The position numbers and the translations under genes are program-made. Below the pieces are notes generated by a model. The model searched no databases and had not been told where the DNA came from. It saw only the letters and a list, made by a program, of their open reading frames with translations. 64,000 nt of DNA from Calothrix sp. NIES-2098 (lineage in GTDB: Bacteria > Cyanobacteriota > Cyanobacteriia > Cyanobacteriales > Nostocaceae). The stretch is from positions 2,788,001 to 2,852,000 of the forward strand of contig AP018172.1 in the NCBI GenBank assembly GCA_002368175.1, in the 5' to 3' direction. Positions 35,072 to 44,313 of this stretch are shown here, in pieces; position 1 is the first letter of the stretch; each line of letters begins with the position of its first letter.

Positions 35072-36601
35072 TTAAGCCACTACGAGGTTCTTATCTACTT
35101 GTGGAGTAGGTACTTTAGATTCAATCGCCGTACCCTTGAAGAAGTCGGGGTGAGCTTGGGTGTAGAACTTGTAGGGATTACCAAAGACGTAAGCTTTAAA
35201 GTCAGCTTCGGAAATCACACCTTCTTGCACCAGATCCCAGCTTTCTGCTAGCGGATCTGTGAGGTCGGGTACATCCCAGTGACCCACATCTGAGGAATAG
35301 ATGGCGTTGATTTTCACACCCAAGGGATTGGCTTTGTCGTTGAATGCTGTGCCGATGGTGCGATCGTCAGACTCAGAACCAAAGAAGAAACTATTCACCC
35401 AGCGATCGCGGATGTCTTCAATGGTTTCAATCCCAGCAGCAGCAAAGTCTTCCAGTTCGCTACCAACAGGCGAGCGACTATGACGGTTAAAGGAAGAACC
35501 GAGTACAGACTTTGTGAGTTCTTCTTTAGTCAGTGGATGCGCTTTGAGGAATTCACTACCGAAGCGCTCAAACAACACAAACAACTCATCAGCATTTGTC
35601 AGATCTGGGTTGTAGTTTTGCAGCCCCTTGAGATTGCGCTTGGAGAATCTGTCTACCAAATGAATGTAGACGTGAGCGCCCCAATCTGCACCACCTTCAA
35701 GCATGGCTACGCGCAATTGTGGGAAACGCTTGGTAACACCACCAAAGAATAGTGCTTTAGCAAATGCTTGGGAACCATCGGCAAAGTGACCGATGTGGTT
35801 GTTCATGTAGTTACTGATCGAGGAGCGTCCAGTCCAACCTTGGCTACCGTAATGGGTAGTAATGGGTACGCCTAATTCAACGGCTTTCGCCCAGAATGGA
35901 TCGTAGTCGTATTCACTATCCAATCCGTAAAAGTCAATGTAGGAAGCATACTTGGCAACTTCGGGGAATTGGTCTGCTGGATATTTATCTGCGATCGCCT
36001 TAATTGGCCGTTTCACACCACCAGGAATATTTGCAACTTTCAGCCCTAGTGTATTTACGGCAAACTCTAGCTCCTCAATCGCTTCTTGCGGATTACCCAT
36101 CGGGATACCAGCTACTACCGTTAGGCGATCGCTATATTTGCGATACAAGTCAGCATGATAGTGATTTACCGCCCGTTGTAGTGCTTGGCGATGTTCTGGG
36201 CCTGCTCCCGCCGGTGCGAGGACATTGTTAGGAAACAGCACCGAATAATCTGAACCTTGCTCCGCCTGACGTTCATAGAACAATTCCGGCAACGTATAAG
36301 TAGCGAGATCCAATGTATTACGGGTAACTCTAGCCCACCAAGGAGAGCGAATTGTCCGGTTGTATTGGCGCTCCTCTGGGGTTTGTTGATACCAGTCTTT
36401 ACCGTTACTCTTGGAGTTAAGACGAGAAGATTCCGCCTTGCGCAATTCATCTACAAGTTTCGAGCCGCCGTAATTAGCGATGTAATCCTCAATCGCTGGA
36501 GTGAAATCATTGGTATGAACATCAGTATCAATGATTGGATAATCCAGAGTTGCTTTGATTGCAGCCGAACGAGAAGTTTTCAATCTGCTATATTCAGTCA
36601 T
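35072..36601 (-). CDS. metal-dependent amidohydrolase (amidohydrolase 2 family), copy 1
   Basis: About 509 residues, TIM-barrel amidohydrolase. IIDTDVHT provides the D-x-H ligands at the barrel start, later ITTHYGSQGWTG, MLEGGADWGAH and SSDVGHWDVPD supply further His/Asp ligands. AAGGAG lies before the ATG at 36601; the five-codon-longer frame contains that site and is unlikely. It is about half identical by eye to the copy at 49196. It follows the flavin monooxygenase gene on the same strand. The role in organosulfur breakdown is inference. Confidence 0.9.
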   Translation of the reverse strand: MTEYSRLKTSRSAAIKATLDYPIIDTDVHTNDFTPAIEDYIANYGGSKLVDELRKAESSRLNSKSNGKDWYQQTPEERQYNRTIRSPWWARVTRNTLDLATYTLPELFYERQAEQGSDYSVLFPNNVLAPAGAGPEHRQALQRAVNHYHADLYRKYSDRLTVVAGIPMGNPQEAIEELEFAVNTLGLKVANIPGGVKRPIKAIADKYPADQFPEVAKYASYIDFYGLDSEYDYDPFWAKAVELGVPITTHYGSQGWTGRSSISNYMNNHIGHFADGSQAFAKALFFGGVTKRFPQLRVAMLEGGADWGAHVYIHLVDRFSKRNLKGLQNYNPDLTNADELFVLFERFGSEFLKAHPLTKEELTKSVLGSSFNRHSRSPVGSELEDFAAAGIETIEDIRDRWVNSFFFGSESDDRTIGTAFNDKANPLGVKINAIYSSDVGHWDVPDLTDPLAESWDLVQEGVISEADFKAYVFGNPYKFYTQAHPDFFKGTAIESKVPTPQVDKNLVVA

Positions 36602-36719
36602 GTTTTTCTCCTTCAAAAAAGTTACAACCTAGTTTCACTGTCATGGAAATGGGTATGGAGTATGGGGCATTTGTCATTTCTTCCTCTGCTTCCTTGTCAA
36701 TGCCACTTGCTACAAAGGA

Positions 36720-36800
36720 AGGAACCTCCCTTCGGGTTCGCCAGTCACCTGCGGAGGGAAACCCTCCCGCAGTGCTGGACTCACCACAACGCAGGGCTGC
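36720..36800. repeat. GC-rich interspersed repeat
   Basis: A GC-rich stretch (CCTTCGGGTTCGCCAGTCAC and GGAGGGAAACCCTCCCGCAG) in the spacer between the monooxygenase and amidohydrolase genes. Related modules occur at 38290-38360 and 39910-40110. GGAGGGAAACCCTCC is a small hairpin. Confidence 0.5.
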
Positions 36801-36830
36801 CTCCTTGTCTCCCCACACTCCTCTGCCCCC

Positions 36831-38195
36831 TTAAGCCAACACCAATGTCTCATCCACTTGTTTGACAGCGAATTGATTACCCGGACGACGCAGCCCCAGG
36901 TTTTCCCGCAAAGTACTGCCTTCGTATTCAGTACGGAACAGTCCGCGTTTCTGGAGGATGGGAACGACTAGATTTACGAAGTCATCCAATCCTGTAGGCA
37001 AGATGGGTGGCATGATATTGAAACCATCTGCTGCGCCATTGTTGAACCATTCCTCTAGTTGGTCGGCAATACTTTTGGGAGTACCAATGATGGTGCGATG
37101 ACCGCGTGCAGTAGCCAGAGCCAGATATAACTGGCGTAGCGTCAAAGTCCCACGAGTAGCCAAATCTTTAACTAATTTCAGACGACTCTTGTTGGTGTTG
37201 GTATCGCTAGGTAATTCGGGAGCCAGATCGTCTAGAGAATAATTCGACAGATCCAAATCTTTGTAATAGTTTCGCAAAATACCCCAAGCGACATCGGGAT
37301 GGATCAACGATTGGATGAATTCGTACTTTTCTCGCGCTTCTTCTTCAGTACGGCCAATGACTGGGAAAGCCCCAGGCATGATTTTTAGGTCGTCTGGAGA
37401 GCGTCCATATTTTGCCAGTCTCCCTTTGACGTCAGCATAAAATTCCTGAGCGTCGGCTAGGGTTTGATTGGCGGTAAAGATTACCTCAGCAGTACGCGCG
37501 GCTAAGTCCCGTCCAGCTTCGGATGCTCCCGCTTGCACAATCACCGGGTAGCCTTGAGGCGGACGACCAACGTTTAAGGGGCCTTTGACAGAAAAATGCT
37601 TGCCTTTGTGGTTGAGTATATGCAGTTTTTCCGGATCGAAATAGACACCAGATTCTCTGTCACGGATGAAGGCATCGTCTTCCCAACTATCCCACAGTCC
37701 TTTTACGACTTCCACAAATTCTTCCGCACGTTCATAACGCTGACTGTGTTCTGGATGATATTCCAGACCAAAATTAGCTGCGGCGTTTTCATTACCTGTG
37801 GTGACTACATTCCACCCTGCGCGGCCTTTACTTAAGTGATCCAAAGAGGCAAACTTACGAGCTAAGGTATAGGGTTCTTCGTATGTGGTCGAGGCAGTAG
37901 CAATAAAGCCTATGTTTTTGGTAACAGAAGACAAAGCCGAGAAGAGAGTAACTGGCTCAAAATGAACAATTTTTCCATTGCGTTTTTGTGTCTCTGGTGC
38001 GCCACCCCAAACCCCTGGGCTGTCAGCTAGAAATACTGCATCAAATAAACCACGTTCGGCAGTTTGGGTAATTTCTTTGTAATGCTCAAAATTGAACCCA
38101 GCATCTATTTGTGCGTCGGGATGTCGCCAAGCAGAAACGTGATGTCCAGTGGCTTGAATAAATGCACCTAAACGAAACTGGCGTTTTTTGCTCAT
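36831..38195 (-). CDS. LLM-class FMN-dependent monooxygenase (NtaA/SnaA/DszA type)
   Basis: The 454-residue length and the opening RQFRLGAFIQATGHHVSAWRHP, then FDAVFLADSPGVWGG, RAGWNVVTTGNENAAANFGLEYHPEHSQRYE-type segments match the NtaA/SnaA/DszA flavin monooxygenases, which use FMNH2 from a separate reductase and O2 to cleave C-N or C-S bonds (DszA acts on a sulfone, DmoA on dimethylsulfide). The exact substrate is not set by sequence. It sits between the methyltransferase and amidohydrolase genes. The nitroreductase at 10895 is a possible reductase partner. Confidence 0.92.
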   Translation of the reverse strand: MSKKRQFRLGAFIQATGHHVSAWRHPDAQIDAGFNFEHYKEITQTAERGLFDAVFLADSPGVWGGAPETQKRNGKIVHFEPVTLFSALSSVTKNIGFIATASTTYEEPYTLARKFASLDHLSKGRAGWNVVTTGNENAAANFGLEYHPEHSQRYERAEEFVEVVKGLWDSWEDDAFIRDRESGVYFDPEKLHILNHKGKHFSVKGPLNVGRPPQGYPVIVQAGASEAGRDLAARTAEVIFTANQTLADAQEFYADVKGRLAKYGRSPDDLKIMPGAFPVIGRTEEEAREKYEFIQSLIHPDVAWGILRNYYKDLDLSNYSLDDLAPELPSDTNTNKSRLKLVKDLATRGTLTLRQLYLALATARGHRTIIGTPKSIADQLEEWFNNGAADGFNIMPPILPTGLDDFVNLVVPILQKRGLFRTEYEGSTLRENLGLRRPGNQFAVKQVDETLVLA

Positions 38196-38278
38196 CTAAT
38201 TTTTTCTCTTTTCTTTAGCTCAATTAGTTGACTGTGGAAATATCACACCAGAGAAAGAACAACTAAATAACTCTCTTT

Positions 38279-38365
38279 TACCCTCTGCGTGAACTTTGCG
38301 CGACGGCAGTCGCTACAACGGGGGAAACCCAAGACCGCACTGCCTCATCACGCAACTGTCCTCCG
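38279..38365. repeat. GC-rich interspersed repeat
   Basis: A stretch with ACGGGGGAAACCC and multiple GCGCAACTG-like words lies between the methyltransferase and monooxygenase genes. It resembles the repeat in 39910-40110 and does not look coding. Confidence 0.45.
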
Positions 38366-38404
38366 CAACGTGCTGCTCCCCTCTGCGTTAAAATTTCATT
38401 CAAT

Positions 38405-39226
38405 TTAATGCTTCCAAGCTACTAAAATTGTGGCTTTGAGTTCTTCTTTAAACTCTCCAGAAGGCTCAACTGCTAGTAATGCTTGCTTGATATCTGCTTC
38501 AAATTCTTCGGCTTTGTCGCCATAGAAAATTTTCAGAGAGAAGGCTGTAGTGTATAAGTAGCCAAGATAGCTAGAGACTGTCCAAGATTTTTCAAATGGC
38601 ACTTCATATACTTCTTGGCGAGCAAATTTTGAATTGGCAATTACGACTTCATGAGGAGGATCGACTGGTTTACGAATCCCTTGTCCTCGTTGTCCAGTCC
38701 GTCGTTCTTCACCTAACCATTTTTTCACTACTCCAACAGCAGCTTGTTTCCAAGGTAGAGAACTTTCCCAAGGGTTGTCGCCTGTGTTAAGTAGTGCTAC
38801 AGATCCATCATCTGTCAGCAATTCGTAAAGGCGTTCGAGTACGAGTTCGCGTTCCATCCAATGGAAAGCTCTGCCAATGGTAGCTAGTTTAAATACCCCT
38901 AAACTAGGGTTAATCAGTTCTGCTCCTTGTTCTAGCCAAGTAATATTATTTGCGCCTATGGCGGCGGCTTGGCGTTGTGCTTCTTTGAGCATCTGGGGAT
39001 CGGGATCGAGCGCCACTACTTCCTGAAATTTAGTGCTGAGGGGAATCGCAATTAAACCTGGCCCAGTACCCAAATCCAGCAGTCGTCCCTGACCATTGAG
39101 ATGAAATATTTCAGTGAGTTTGTCAAATACGGCAGGTGGATATTTAGTTCTATATTGAGCGTAGACTTCAGCTGCACCCTCAAATAATGTTGGGTCGTAG
39201 GTTGGGAGTGTTTTTAGTTGGGTCAT
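38405..39226 (-). CDS. class I SAM-dependent methyltransferase
   Basis: A 273-residue methyltransferase. Motif I is LLDLGTGPGLIAIPL, followed by VVALDPDPQMLKEA (acidic ribose-binding residue) and a AFHWMERELVLERLYELLTDDG post-motif region. It is first in the minus-strand run, ahead of the monooxygenase, amidohydrolase and esterase genes. The dyad element copy D lies about 170 bp upstream. A role in modifying a sulfur compound or in detoxification is possible. The substrate is unknown. Confidence 0.88.
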   Translation of the reverse strand: MTQLKTLPTYDPTLFEGAAEVYAQYRTKYPPAVFDKLTEIFHLNGQGRLLDLGTGPGLIAIPLSTKFQEVVALDPDPQMLKEAQRQAAAIGANNITWLEQGAELINPSLGVFKLATIGRAFHWMERELVLERLYELLTDDGSVALLNTGDNPWESSLPWKQAAVGVVKKWLGEERRTGQRGQGIRKPVDPPHEVVIANSKFARQEVYEVPFEKSWTVSSYLGYLYTTAFSLKIFYGDKAEEFEADIKQALLAVEPSGEFKEELKATILVAWKH

Positions 39227-39397
39227 GAGTTGATATTGTCTAGTCTCTACAAATCACTAGCGATCGCTGATTATTAACAACCCAGTTAGTAATATCGCAG
39301 AATATCAGAAAAAATTTCTTGACACAGGTTTCTCTTTGCGTCCTCTCTGGTCAGCGAGCAAGTTCAATGCTGTAGTGTAAGTGTATTTATTCTCAAA

Positions 39398-39431
39398 TAC
39401 TATAACTTGATTGATTTACCGTATTTTATTC
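39398..39431. promoter_or_regulatory. sulfur-region dyad element, copy D
   Basis: TACTATAA, nine bases, then TTTACCGTATTTT. It is 172 bp upstream of the methyltransferase that heads the minus-strand organosulfur run. The right half is identical to copy B over 13 bases. Confidence 0.65.
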
Positions 39432-39828
39432 TACCCAAAGCTTTTCACACTTATAAAAAAAATGCAAGTACTGCTTAACACAAGTTTGTCTAGGAATTTT
39501 TTCTATAACTCTATTTTAAGAGGCTTGTTTTTTTGACTAAATTATGCAAATATCCAGAAATAAGAGTTATACACCTAAAAAACGATAAACTTTTGGGAGT
39601 TAATAGCTGATAGCTAAAGTAAAAGCCACTCAGTTTTTTACAACTAGCAAGTTGGTATAGCGATCCTAATACTTTTCTTGCCTACCACTTTCAAACGAGC
39701 TTTACTGGTAGATATCAACTCGGGAGCGCTACGGGCACTGCAACCAGCCATTTTCACACCAACCTTAAACCCTACAGTAGGTGGACTAAATAGTGCTGCT
39801 TCACGGTTCGCAACATTCACCCACTAAT

Positions 39829-40134
39829 ACCAATTCTCTAAAATCCAGCAACATATTCATTCAAAGCCCGAAACCCAGATACAGTCTGAATTTCTTAATT
39901 TTGAATTTTGCGGAAAGTTGAGCCAGTGCGTTGGTGAGGCAGTGCGTTGGGCGGGTTCGCCGACTTGAAGCAACTGCCGAAAGGGTTTCCCGGCTTAAAG
40001 CAACTGGCGTTGCGTGGGCGGTGAGTGCAGCCACACGTGCGGCTATGCCGCCGAGTGGACTGCCGAACCCGAAGGGGTCTCCCGACTTGAGCAAACTTTC
40101 CAAGACGAATTCTGAATTTTGAAATGGTATAAGT
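39829..40134. mobile_element. MITE-like repeat block
   Basis: The left end TAATACCAATT and the right end AAATGGTATAAG are imperfect inverted repeats. The inside consists of tandemly related GC-rich words (AGTGCGTTGG twice, GACTTGAAGCAACTG and similar) typical of Nostocales interspersed repeats. The frame within it is not convincingly coding. Confidence 0.55.
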
Positions 40135-40189
40135 CCCTATATCTTGGGGTTGATTTTTACCTAATTTCGTGTAAAATTTTGATCGTAAA

Positions 40190-40225
40190 CTACGGTAATT
40201 TGGTCGATTTACAGTATTTTTGAGA
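40190..40225. promoter_or_regulatory. sulfur-region dyad element, copy E
   Basis: TACGGTAA, TTTGGTCGA, TTTACAGTATTTT: one of the best-preserved copies, with arms TACGGTAA and TTTACaGTA. It lies 145 bp upstream of the ssuC start. Confidence 0.7.
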
Positions 40226-40369
40226 AGAATATTCCAAAAATACTGTAACTTATTTGCATTATTCCTATGTATACCTGCGTAGAACCAAGATAAATAAACA
40301 CCACATATTGAGTTGTATTGGCGAAATTACCGTCAATGAGAACTTTATAAATCAACTAACGAGTAGCTC

Positions 40370-41191
40370 ATGACTATTACCCTCAATAAAATCAACAGCA
40401 ACATCTTTCCAAAAGCGTTACTGCAAAGCCAACTATTCCAGAAGATAGTTCCTTGGATTGTACCTTTTACAGTGGTGATCCTATGGGAAATCGCTTCTAG
40501 AACAGGTTTACTTTCAACCAGAATTTTACCTGCACCGAGTAGTGTGGTTTTGACGGCGTTTAAATTGGCCTCTACAGGAGAACTGTTTAAACATATAGGT
40601 ATTAGCGCTGGACGTGCAATATCCGGTTTTATAGTTGGTGGTAGTATTGGTTTTACCTTGGGATTACTGAATGGTTTTTTCCCGGTTGCCGAAAAATTAT
40701 TAGATAGTTCCTTACAAATGCTCCGTACCATTCCCAATTTGGCATTGATTCCTCTAGTAATTTTGTGGTTTGGGATTGGCGATCAAGCTAGATTATTTCT
40801 AGTATCAATGGGGGTATTTTTTCCCATATATCTCAATACATTTCATGGAATTCGCAGCGTAGATCCTGGCTTAATTGAAATGGGCAGAGTTTATGGATTG
40901 AAAACTAGAGAGCTTTTGTGGCAAATCATTTTCCCTGGCGCATTATCTTCAATTTTAGTTGGGGTACGTTTTTCTTTGGGAATCATGTGGTTAACCTTAA
41001 TTGTGGCAGAAACAATTGCTGCGGATTCAGGAATAGGTTACATGGCTATGAATGCCCGTGAGTTTATGCAAACTGATGTGGTAGTTTTGAGCATTTTTAT
41101 CTATGCTTTGTTGGGTAAATTAGCAGATGCTATAGCTAGAACTTTAGAAGCCAAATGTCTGGCTTGGCATCCTAATTATCAAAGTGCATAA
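40370..41191 (+). CDS. ssuC: ABC transporter permease, SsuC-like (sulfonate)
   Basis: A 273-residue permease with about six membrane helices. The cytoplasmic EAA loop is MGRVYGLKTRELLWQIIFPGALSSILVGVRF, close to SsuC/TauC/NrtB. It forms the membrane channel of an aliphatic sulfonate-type importer with SsuB (next, 41 bp downstream) and SsuA (51016). Substrate assignment rests on family and context; nitrate or taurine importers are close relatives. Confidence 0.9.
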   Translation: MTITLNKINSNIFPKALLQSQLFQKIVPWIVPFTVVILWEIASRTGLLSTRILPAPSSVVLTAFKLASTGELFKHIGISAGRAISGFIVGGSIGFTLGLLNGFFPVAEKLLDSSLQMLRTIPNLALIPLVILWFGIGDQARLFLVSMGVFFPIYLNTFHGIRSVDPGLIEMGRVYGLKTRELLWQIIFPGALSSILVGVRFSLGIMWLTLIVAETIAADSGIGYMAMNAREFMQTDVVVLSIFIYALLGKLADAIARTLEAKCLAWHPNYQSA

Positions 41192-41232
41192 ATGCCAAAA
41201 CAAGAATCTTTTGAAACTAGGAGAACATCTTA

Positions 41233-42003
41233 ATGATTGCTACAGAAAAAGGTACACATCTCAATATTTTGGATCTGACTAAAGCTTTTAATGGTAACAA
41301 TGTTTTGAAGTCAGTCAATTTAGAAGTGGCTCCAGGCGAATTTATCGCTATTGTCGGACGTAGTGGTTGCGGTAAAAGTACTTTGCTGCGTCTGATTTCT
41401 GGGTTGGATAAACCAACTGCGGGAGGAATATTACTAAATGGAGAACCACTACGTAAACTAAGCCGTTCTGTGAGAGTGATGTTTCAAGATCCCCGACTGC
41501 TTGCATGGAAGCGAGTGATTCAGAATGTGGGCTTGGGCTTACAAAATAATTGGCGTGAAAGAGCGCAGTGGGCGCTGGAACAAGTGGGATTGAAGGATAG
41601 AGCCGATGAGTGGCCATCTATACTGTCTGGCGGACAAAGACAACGAGTATCTCTAGCCAGAGCATTAGTCAGCCAACCGCGTTTATTATTGCTAGATGAA
41701 CCTTTGGGTGCTTTGGATGCTCTAACTCGCATTGATATGCAGGGGTTAATTGAAAGATTATGGCAAGAACAGGGTTTTACTTCTCTGTTGGTAACTCATG
41801 ATGTGGAAGAGGCTGTAGCGTTAGCAGACAGAGTCATTTTGATTGAAGAGGGTAGGATTACTCTAGATATACGCGTAGACCTTCCTCGACCACGCGATCG
41901 CAGTACTGAAGTTTTTGTTAATATACGTGAAACTGTTCTTGAGCGCGTTATGCATCGAGAAGCGGCTCACTCCAGTCATGAATTATTTCAACTCAGCCAT
42001 TAA
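41233..42003 (+). CDS. ssuB: ABC transporter ATP-binding protein, SsuB-like
   Basis: A 256-residue ATPase. Walker A GRSGCGKST, signature LSGGQRQRVSLARALV and Walker B LLLLDEPLGALDALTR are intact. The Q-loop motif FQDPRLLAWKRV is characteristic of the SsuB/TauB group. It pairs with SsuC upstream. GGAG precedes the ATG. A hairpin terminator follows the stop. Confidence 0.92.
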   Translation: MIATEKGTHLNILDLTKAFNGNNVLKSVNLEVAPGEFIAIVGRSGCGKSTLLRLISGLDKPTAGGILLNGEPLRKLSRSVRVMFQDPRLLAWKRVIQNVGLGLQNNWRERAQWALEQVGLKDRADEWPSILSGGQRQRVSLARALVSQPRLLLLDEPLGALDALTRIDMQGLIERLWQEQGFTSLLVTHDVEEAVALADRVILIEEGRITLDIRVDLPRPRDRSTEVFVNIRETVLERVMHREAAHSSHELFQLSH

Positions 42004-42013
42004 TTCTCTACGC

Positions 42014-42047
42014 AAACCCCAACTACTAAAGGTGATGGTTGGGGTTT
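42014..42047. terminator. terminator between ssuB and the ComB-like gene
   Basis: AAACCCCAAC and GTTGGGGTTT form a 10-bp stem around a 14-base loop, followed by TT on the plus strand. It ends ssuB transcription. On the minus strand the stem overlaps the last codons of the ComB-like gene. Confidence 0.75.
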
Positions 42048-42775
42048 TTGCCCTCAGTTGCAATCTGCTTAATGTAAGCATTGTCAATTAATAAAGGTAC
42101 ACAATTACTAATATTAAAATCAGCTGCTAATTCAACGTCAGATTCAAAACCTTTGGCAATCAATTCTTTGCCGGAACTGCATTTTTTTAAATTTCTTAAC
42201 AAACTTTTCTGACAAGTTTGAAACGCTGCTACAGCAATTTCTGCTTCTGGAGATAAATTACCATTCAAGTAACTCAAGATGGCTCCAGCACCAATTAAAT
42301 CTTCAAAAGCTGGTCGTAGTGTGCCATCTTCCCACTTTTCACCAGCAGGAATTACTGCAATTCTAGATCCATATTTTTGGGCGAATTTTGCAACTGCTTC
42401 ACAGTTTCGCAAGCACCCGGCTATGGTAGGGGTTTTACCTGTCAACAATGTTAGTGAAGAACCATTTGGAGATGGTACAACTAGCTTAGTTCCCGCAGGA
42501 ATTTTAGCCAGAGATACAGGGGAAAGGGAATAACCATCTTGAGAAAAACGACTTTTACATAATTCTGCTTGTACAGACTTGGCATAATTAAGTGCAGAAT
42601 CATCTCGCCATTGATATGGGTAAATAATTGCTCCGTTGTTTGTCGCAATTTCTGTTGCAGTCGAGAAAGATAAAACATCAACTATCACAACAACATCACT
42701 AATCGGTGCAAGTTGAGAAACACCTTTTATGCCCCACTCACAGCGTAGATTAAATTCTGCTTGGTCAAAAATCAT
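42026..42775 (-). CDS. comB: ComB-like 2-phosphosulfolactate phosphatase family protein
   Basis: A 249-residue protein with the ComB pattern: VVVIVDVLSFSTATEIATNNGA near the N-terminus, then YSLSPVSL, LVVPSPNGSSL and GEKWEDGTLRPAFEDLIGAGAI. ComB removes phosphate from 2-phosphosulfolactate in coenzyme M synthesis. Cyanobacteria do not make coenzyme M, so the natural substrate here is open, perhaps a sulfonate intermediate. It starts 4 bases after the MFS stop, so the pair is cotranscribed. Confidence 0.8.
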   Translation of the reverse strand: MIFDQAEFNLRCEWGIKGVSQLAPISDVVVIVDVLSFSTATEIATNNGAIIYPYQWRDDSALNYAKSVQAELCKSRFSQDGYSLSPVSLAKIPAGTKLVVPSPNGSSLTLLTGKTPTIAGCLRNCEAVAKFAQKYGSRIAVIPAGEKWEDGTLRPAFEDLIGAGAILSYLNGNLSPEAEIAVAAFQTCQKSLLRNLKKCSSGKELIAKGFESDVELAADFNISNCVPLLIDNAYIKQIATEGKNPNHHL

Positions 42776-42779
42776 ATCT

Positions 42780-44099
42780 TTAGTTATTATTTGCTTGAGG
42801 AATCAAACCCATTTCTACATAAATTGGAGACACTATTTTTCTCATTTCTGGCAATTTCTTAATAAAAATGAATGCTCCAATCAAGCAAAAGATACCACCA
42901 AACAATAAAGCATTATTTACGCCTATTTGATTAGCTAATCCGCCAAAAAATAAATTCCCAAATGGTAAGATTCCTAAAAATCCTGTTGTAAATATACTAG
43001 TAACTCTACCACGTTTGTTTTCATCGGCAAGAATTAATTGGACAAAGTTACTAATAGCAGCCAAAGTGAGAGTATTGGTCATACCGACAATACAAATTAA
43101 TAGTAAGCAAATCTCTAGATTATGAGAGCGAGAAAAAAGTATTAAACCTAAACCGAGAATTATCGTAGAATTCGCTATGATTTTTACTAATCCTGTAACT
43201 TGCTTCCTCAACATCAGATAAAACCCGGCAATTATAGAACCCAGGGCGGAAGCTGTCATTAACAATCCCAGAGTTTCTGCATTACCATTTAGGATTTCTC
43301 CTACAAAAATAGGTATGAGGTTAACATGGGTCATGACCATAAAACAAATCATAATTTGTAAATATAAAACATATCTAATTGGGATAAAATCATATGCAAA
43401 AATAAAACCCTCTTTTAAATTTTGCAAAATCTTTGTTTTTTGTGCTGAAGCCTTATTTGGAGCCGTTCTAATTTGAGTCGTTAAGATAGCTGAAATAAAG
43501 GGTATATAACTGATGCTATCTACCAAAAAGCATGAAGCTGCTCCGAATCTAGCAAGCAGTAAGCCGCCAATCATGGGACTGACAAACTTAGCTGTATTAA
43601 TTAAGAAAGAATGAATTGCAATGGCACTATAAGTATCTGCTTTATTCTCCACAAGTCTAGGAATGCTTACTAGACGTGCTGGTAAATCGAAAGCTTTGAC
43701 AGTTCCTTGCATGATACCGATGATAATAATCCAAGTAACGGTGATGTCACCTTTAATAGTGAGAAAGGTAAGAGTACCAGATAATAAAATAGATACTAAC
43801 TGAGTAGTTAGTAATACATAACGTATATTCCAACGATCGAGCAATACACCTACTATTGGTGTGATTATCAACCCCATAAATTGATTGGTAAATCCGACTA
43901 CGCCAACTAACATGGCCGAATTAGTGATTTGATAAACCATCCATACTAGGGCGATTTGAGTCATCCAAGAACCAAAAAAAGATACGCTCTCTCCAATCAC
44001 AAAACAACAAACATTTGGAGATTTTAGAGCAGGTGGAATCTGCAAAGAAGCAAATAAAAGGTTGCTTGCTTCAGAGCTTTTTTTATGACTTGGTTGCAT
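42780..44099 (-). CDS. MFS transporter
   Basis: A 439-residue major-facilitator protein with about 12 hydrophobic helices. FGSWMTQIALVWMVYQITNSA and the LLDRWNIRYVL loop resemble the EntS-like MFS_3 exporters. It forms a two-gene unit with the ComB-like gene. The substrate is unknown; an organic sulfonate is an attractive guess from context only. Its frame is more AT-rich than the neighbouring ssu genes. Confidence 0.88.
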   Translation of the reverse strand: MQPSHKKSSEASNLLFASLQIPPALKSPNVCCFVIGESVSFFGSWMTQIALVWMVYQITNSAMLVGVVGFTNQFMGLIITPIVGVLLDRWNIRYVLLTTQLVSILLSGTLTFLTIKGDITVTWIIIIGIMQGTVKAFDLPARLVSIPRLVENKADTYSAIAIHSFLINTAKFVSPMIGGLLLARFGAASCFLVDSISYIPFISAILTTQIRTAPNKASAQKTKILQNLKEGFIFAYDFIPIRYVLYLQIMICFMVMTHVNLIPIFVGEILNGNAETLGLLMTASALGSIIAGFYLMLRKQVTGLVKIIANSTIILGLGLILFSRSHNLEICLLLICIVGMTNTLTLAAISNFVQLILADENKRGRVTSIFTTGFLGILPFGNLFFGGLANQIGVNNALLFGGIFCLIGAFIFIKKLPEMRKIVSPIYVEMGLIPQANNN

Positions 44100-44313
44100 A
44101 AATATTTTTACATGATGCCTAAGCTAACTTTTGGATGAAAAGTTCGCTGATTATGCTACTTTCCCAGCAAATTATTGAGACAGTATTAGAAGTACTTAAA
44201 TTTAGGTAATCATAAAGTTAGCATACTTAACATGATCTGACAAGGATACTAACGCACCCTACAAATGAGAGTTTGGGAAAATGCGATCGCACTCCAAGAG
44301 TTCACGAATAATT

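Larger units (their letters stand above)
39227..40369. other. divergent regulatory region between methyltransferase and ssuCB
   Basis: A 1.14-kb region with no gene. It carries two copies of the dyad element, D near the methyltransferase and E near ssuC, separated by a repeat-rich, GC-rich block (39829-40134). The two divergent transcription units thus each have their own copy. Confidence 0.65.

Noticed and set aside
36257..36865. 202-codon plus-strand frame opposite the amidohydrolase/monooxygenase genes
   Set aside because: It overlaps two conserved genes and a GC-rich repeat and has no recognisable domain.
39861..40122. Frames of 63-80 codons in the GC-rich repeat block
   Set aside because: They arise from tandem repeat words and are not protein-like.
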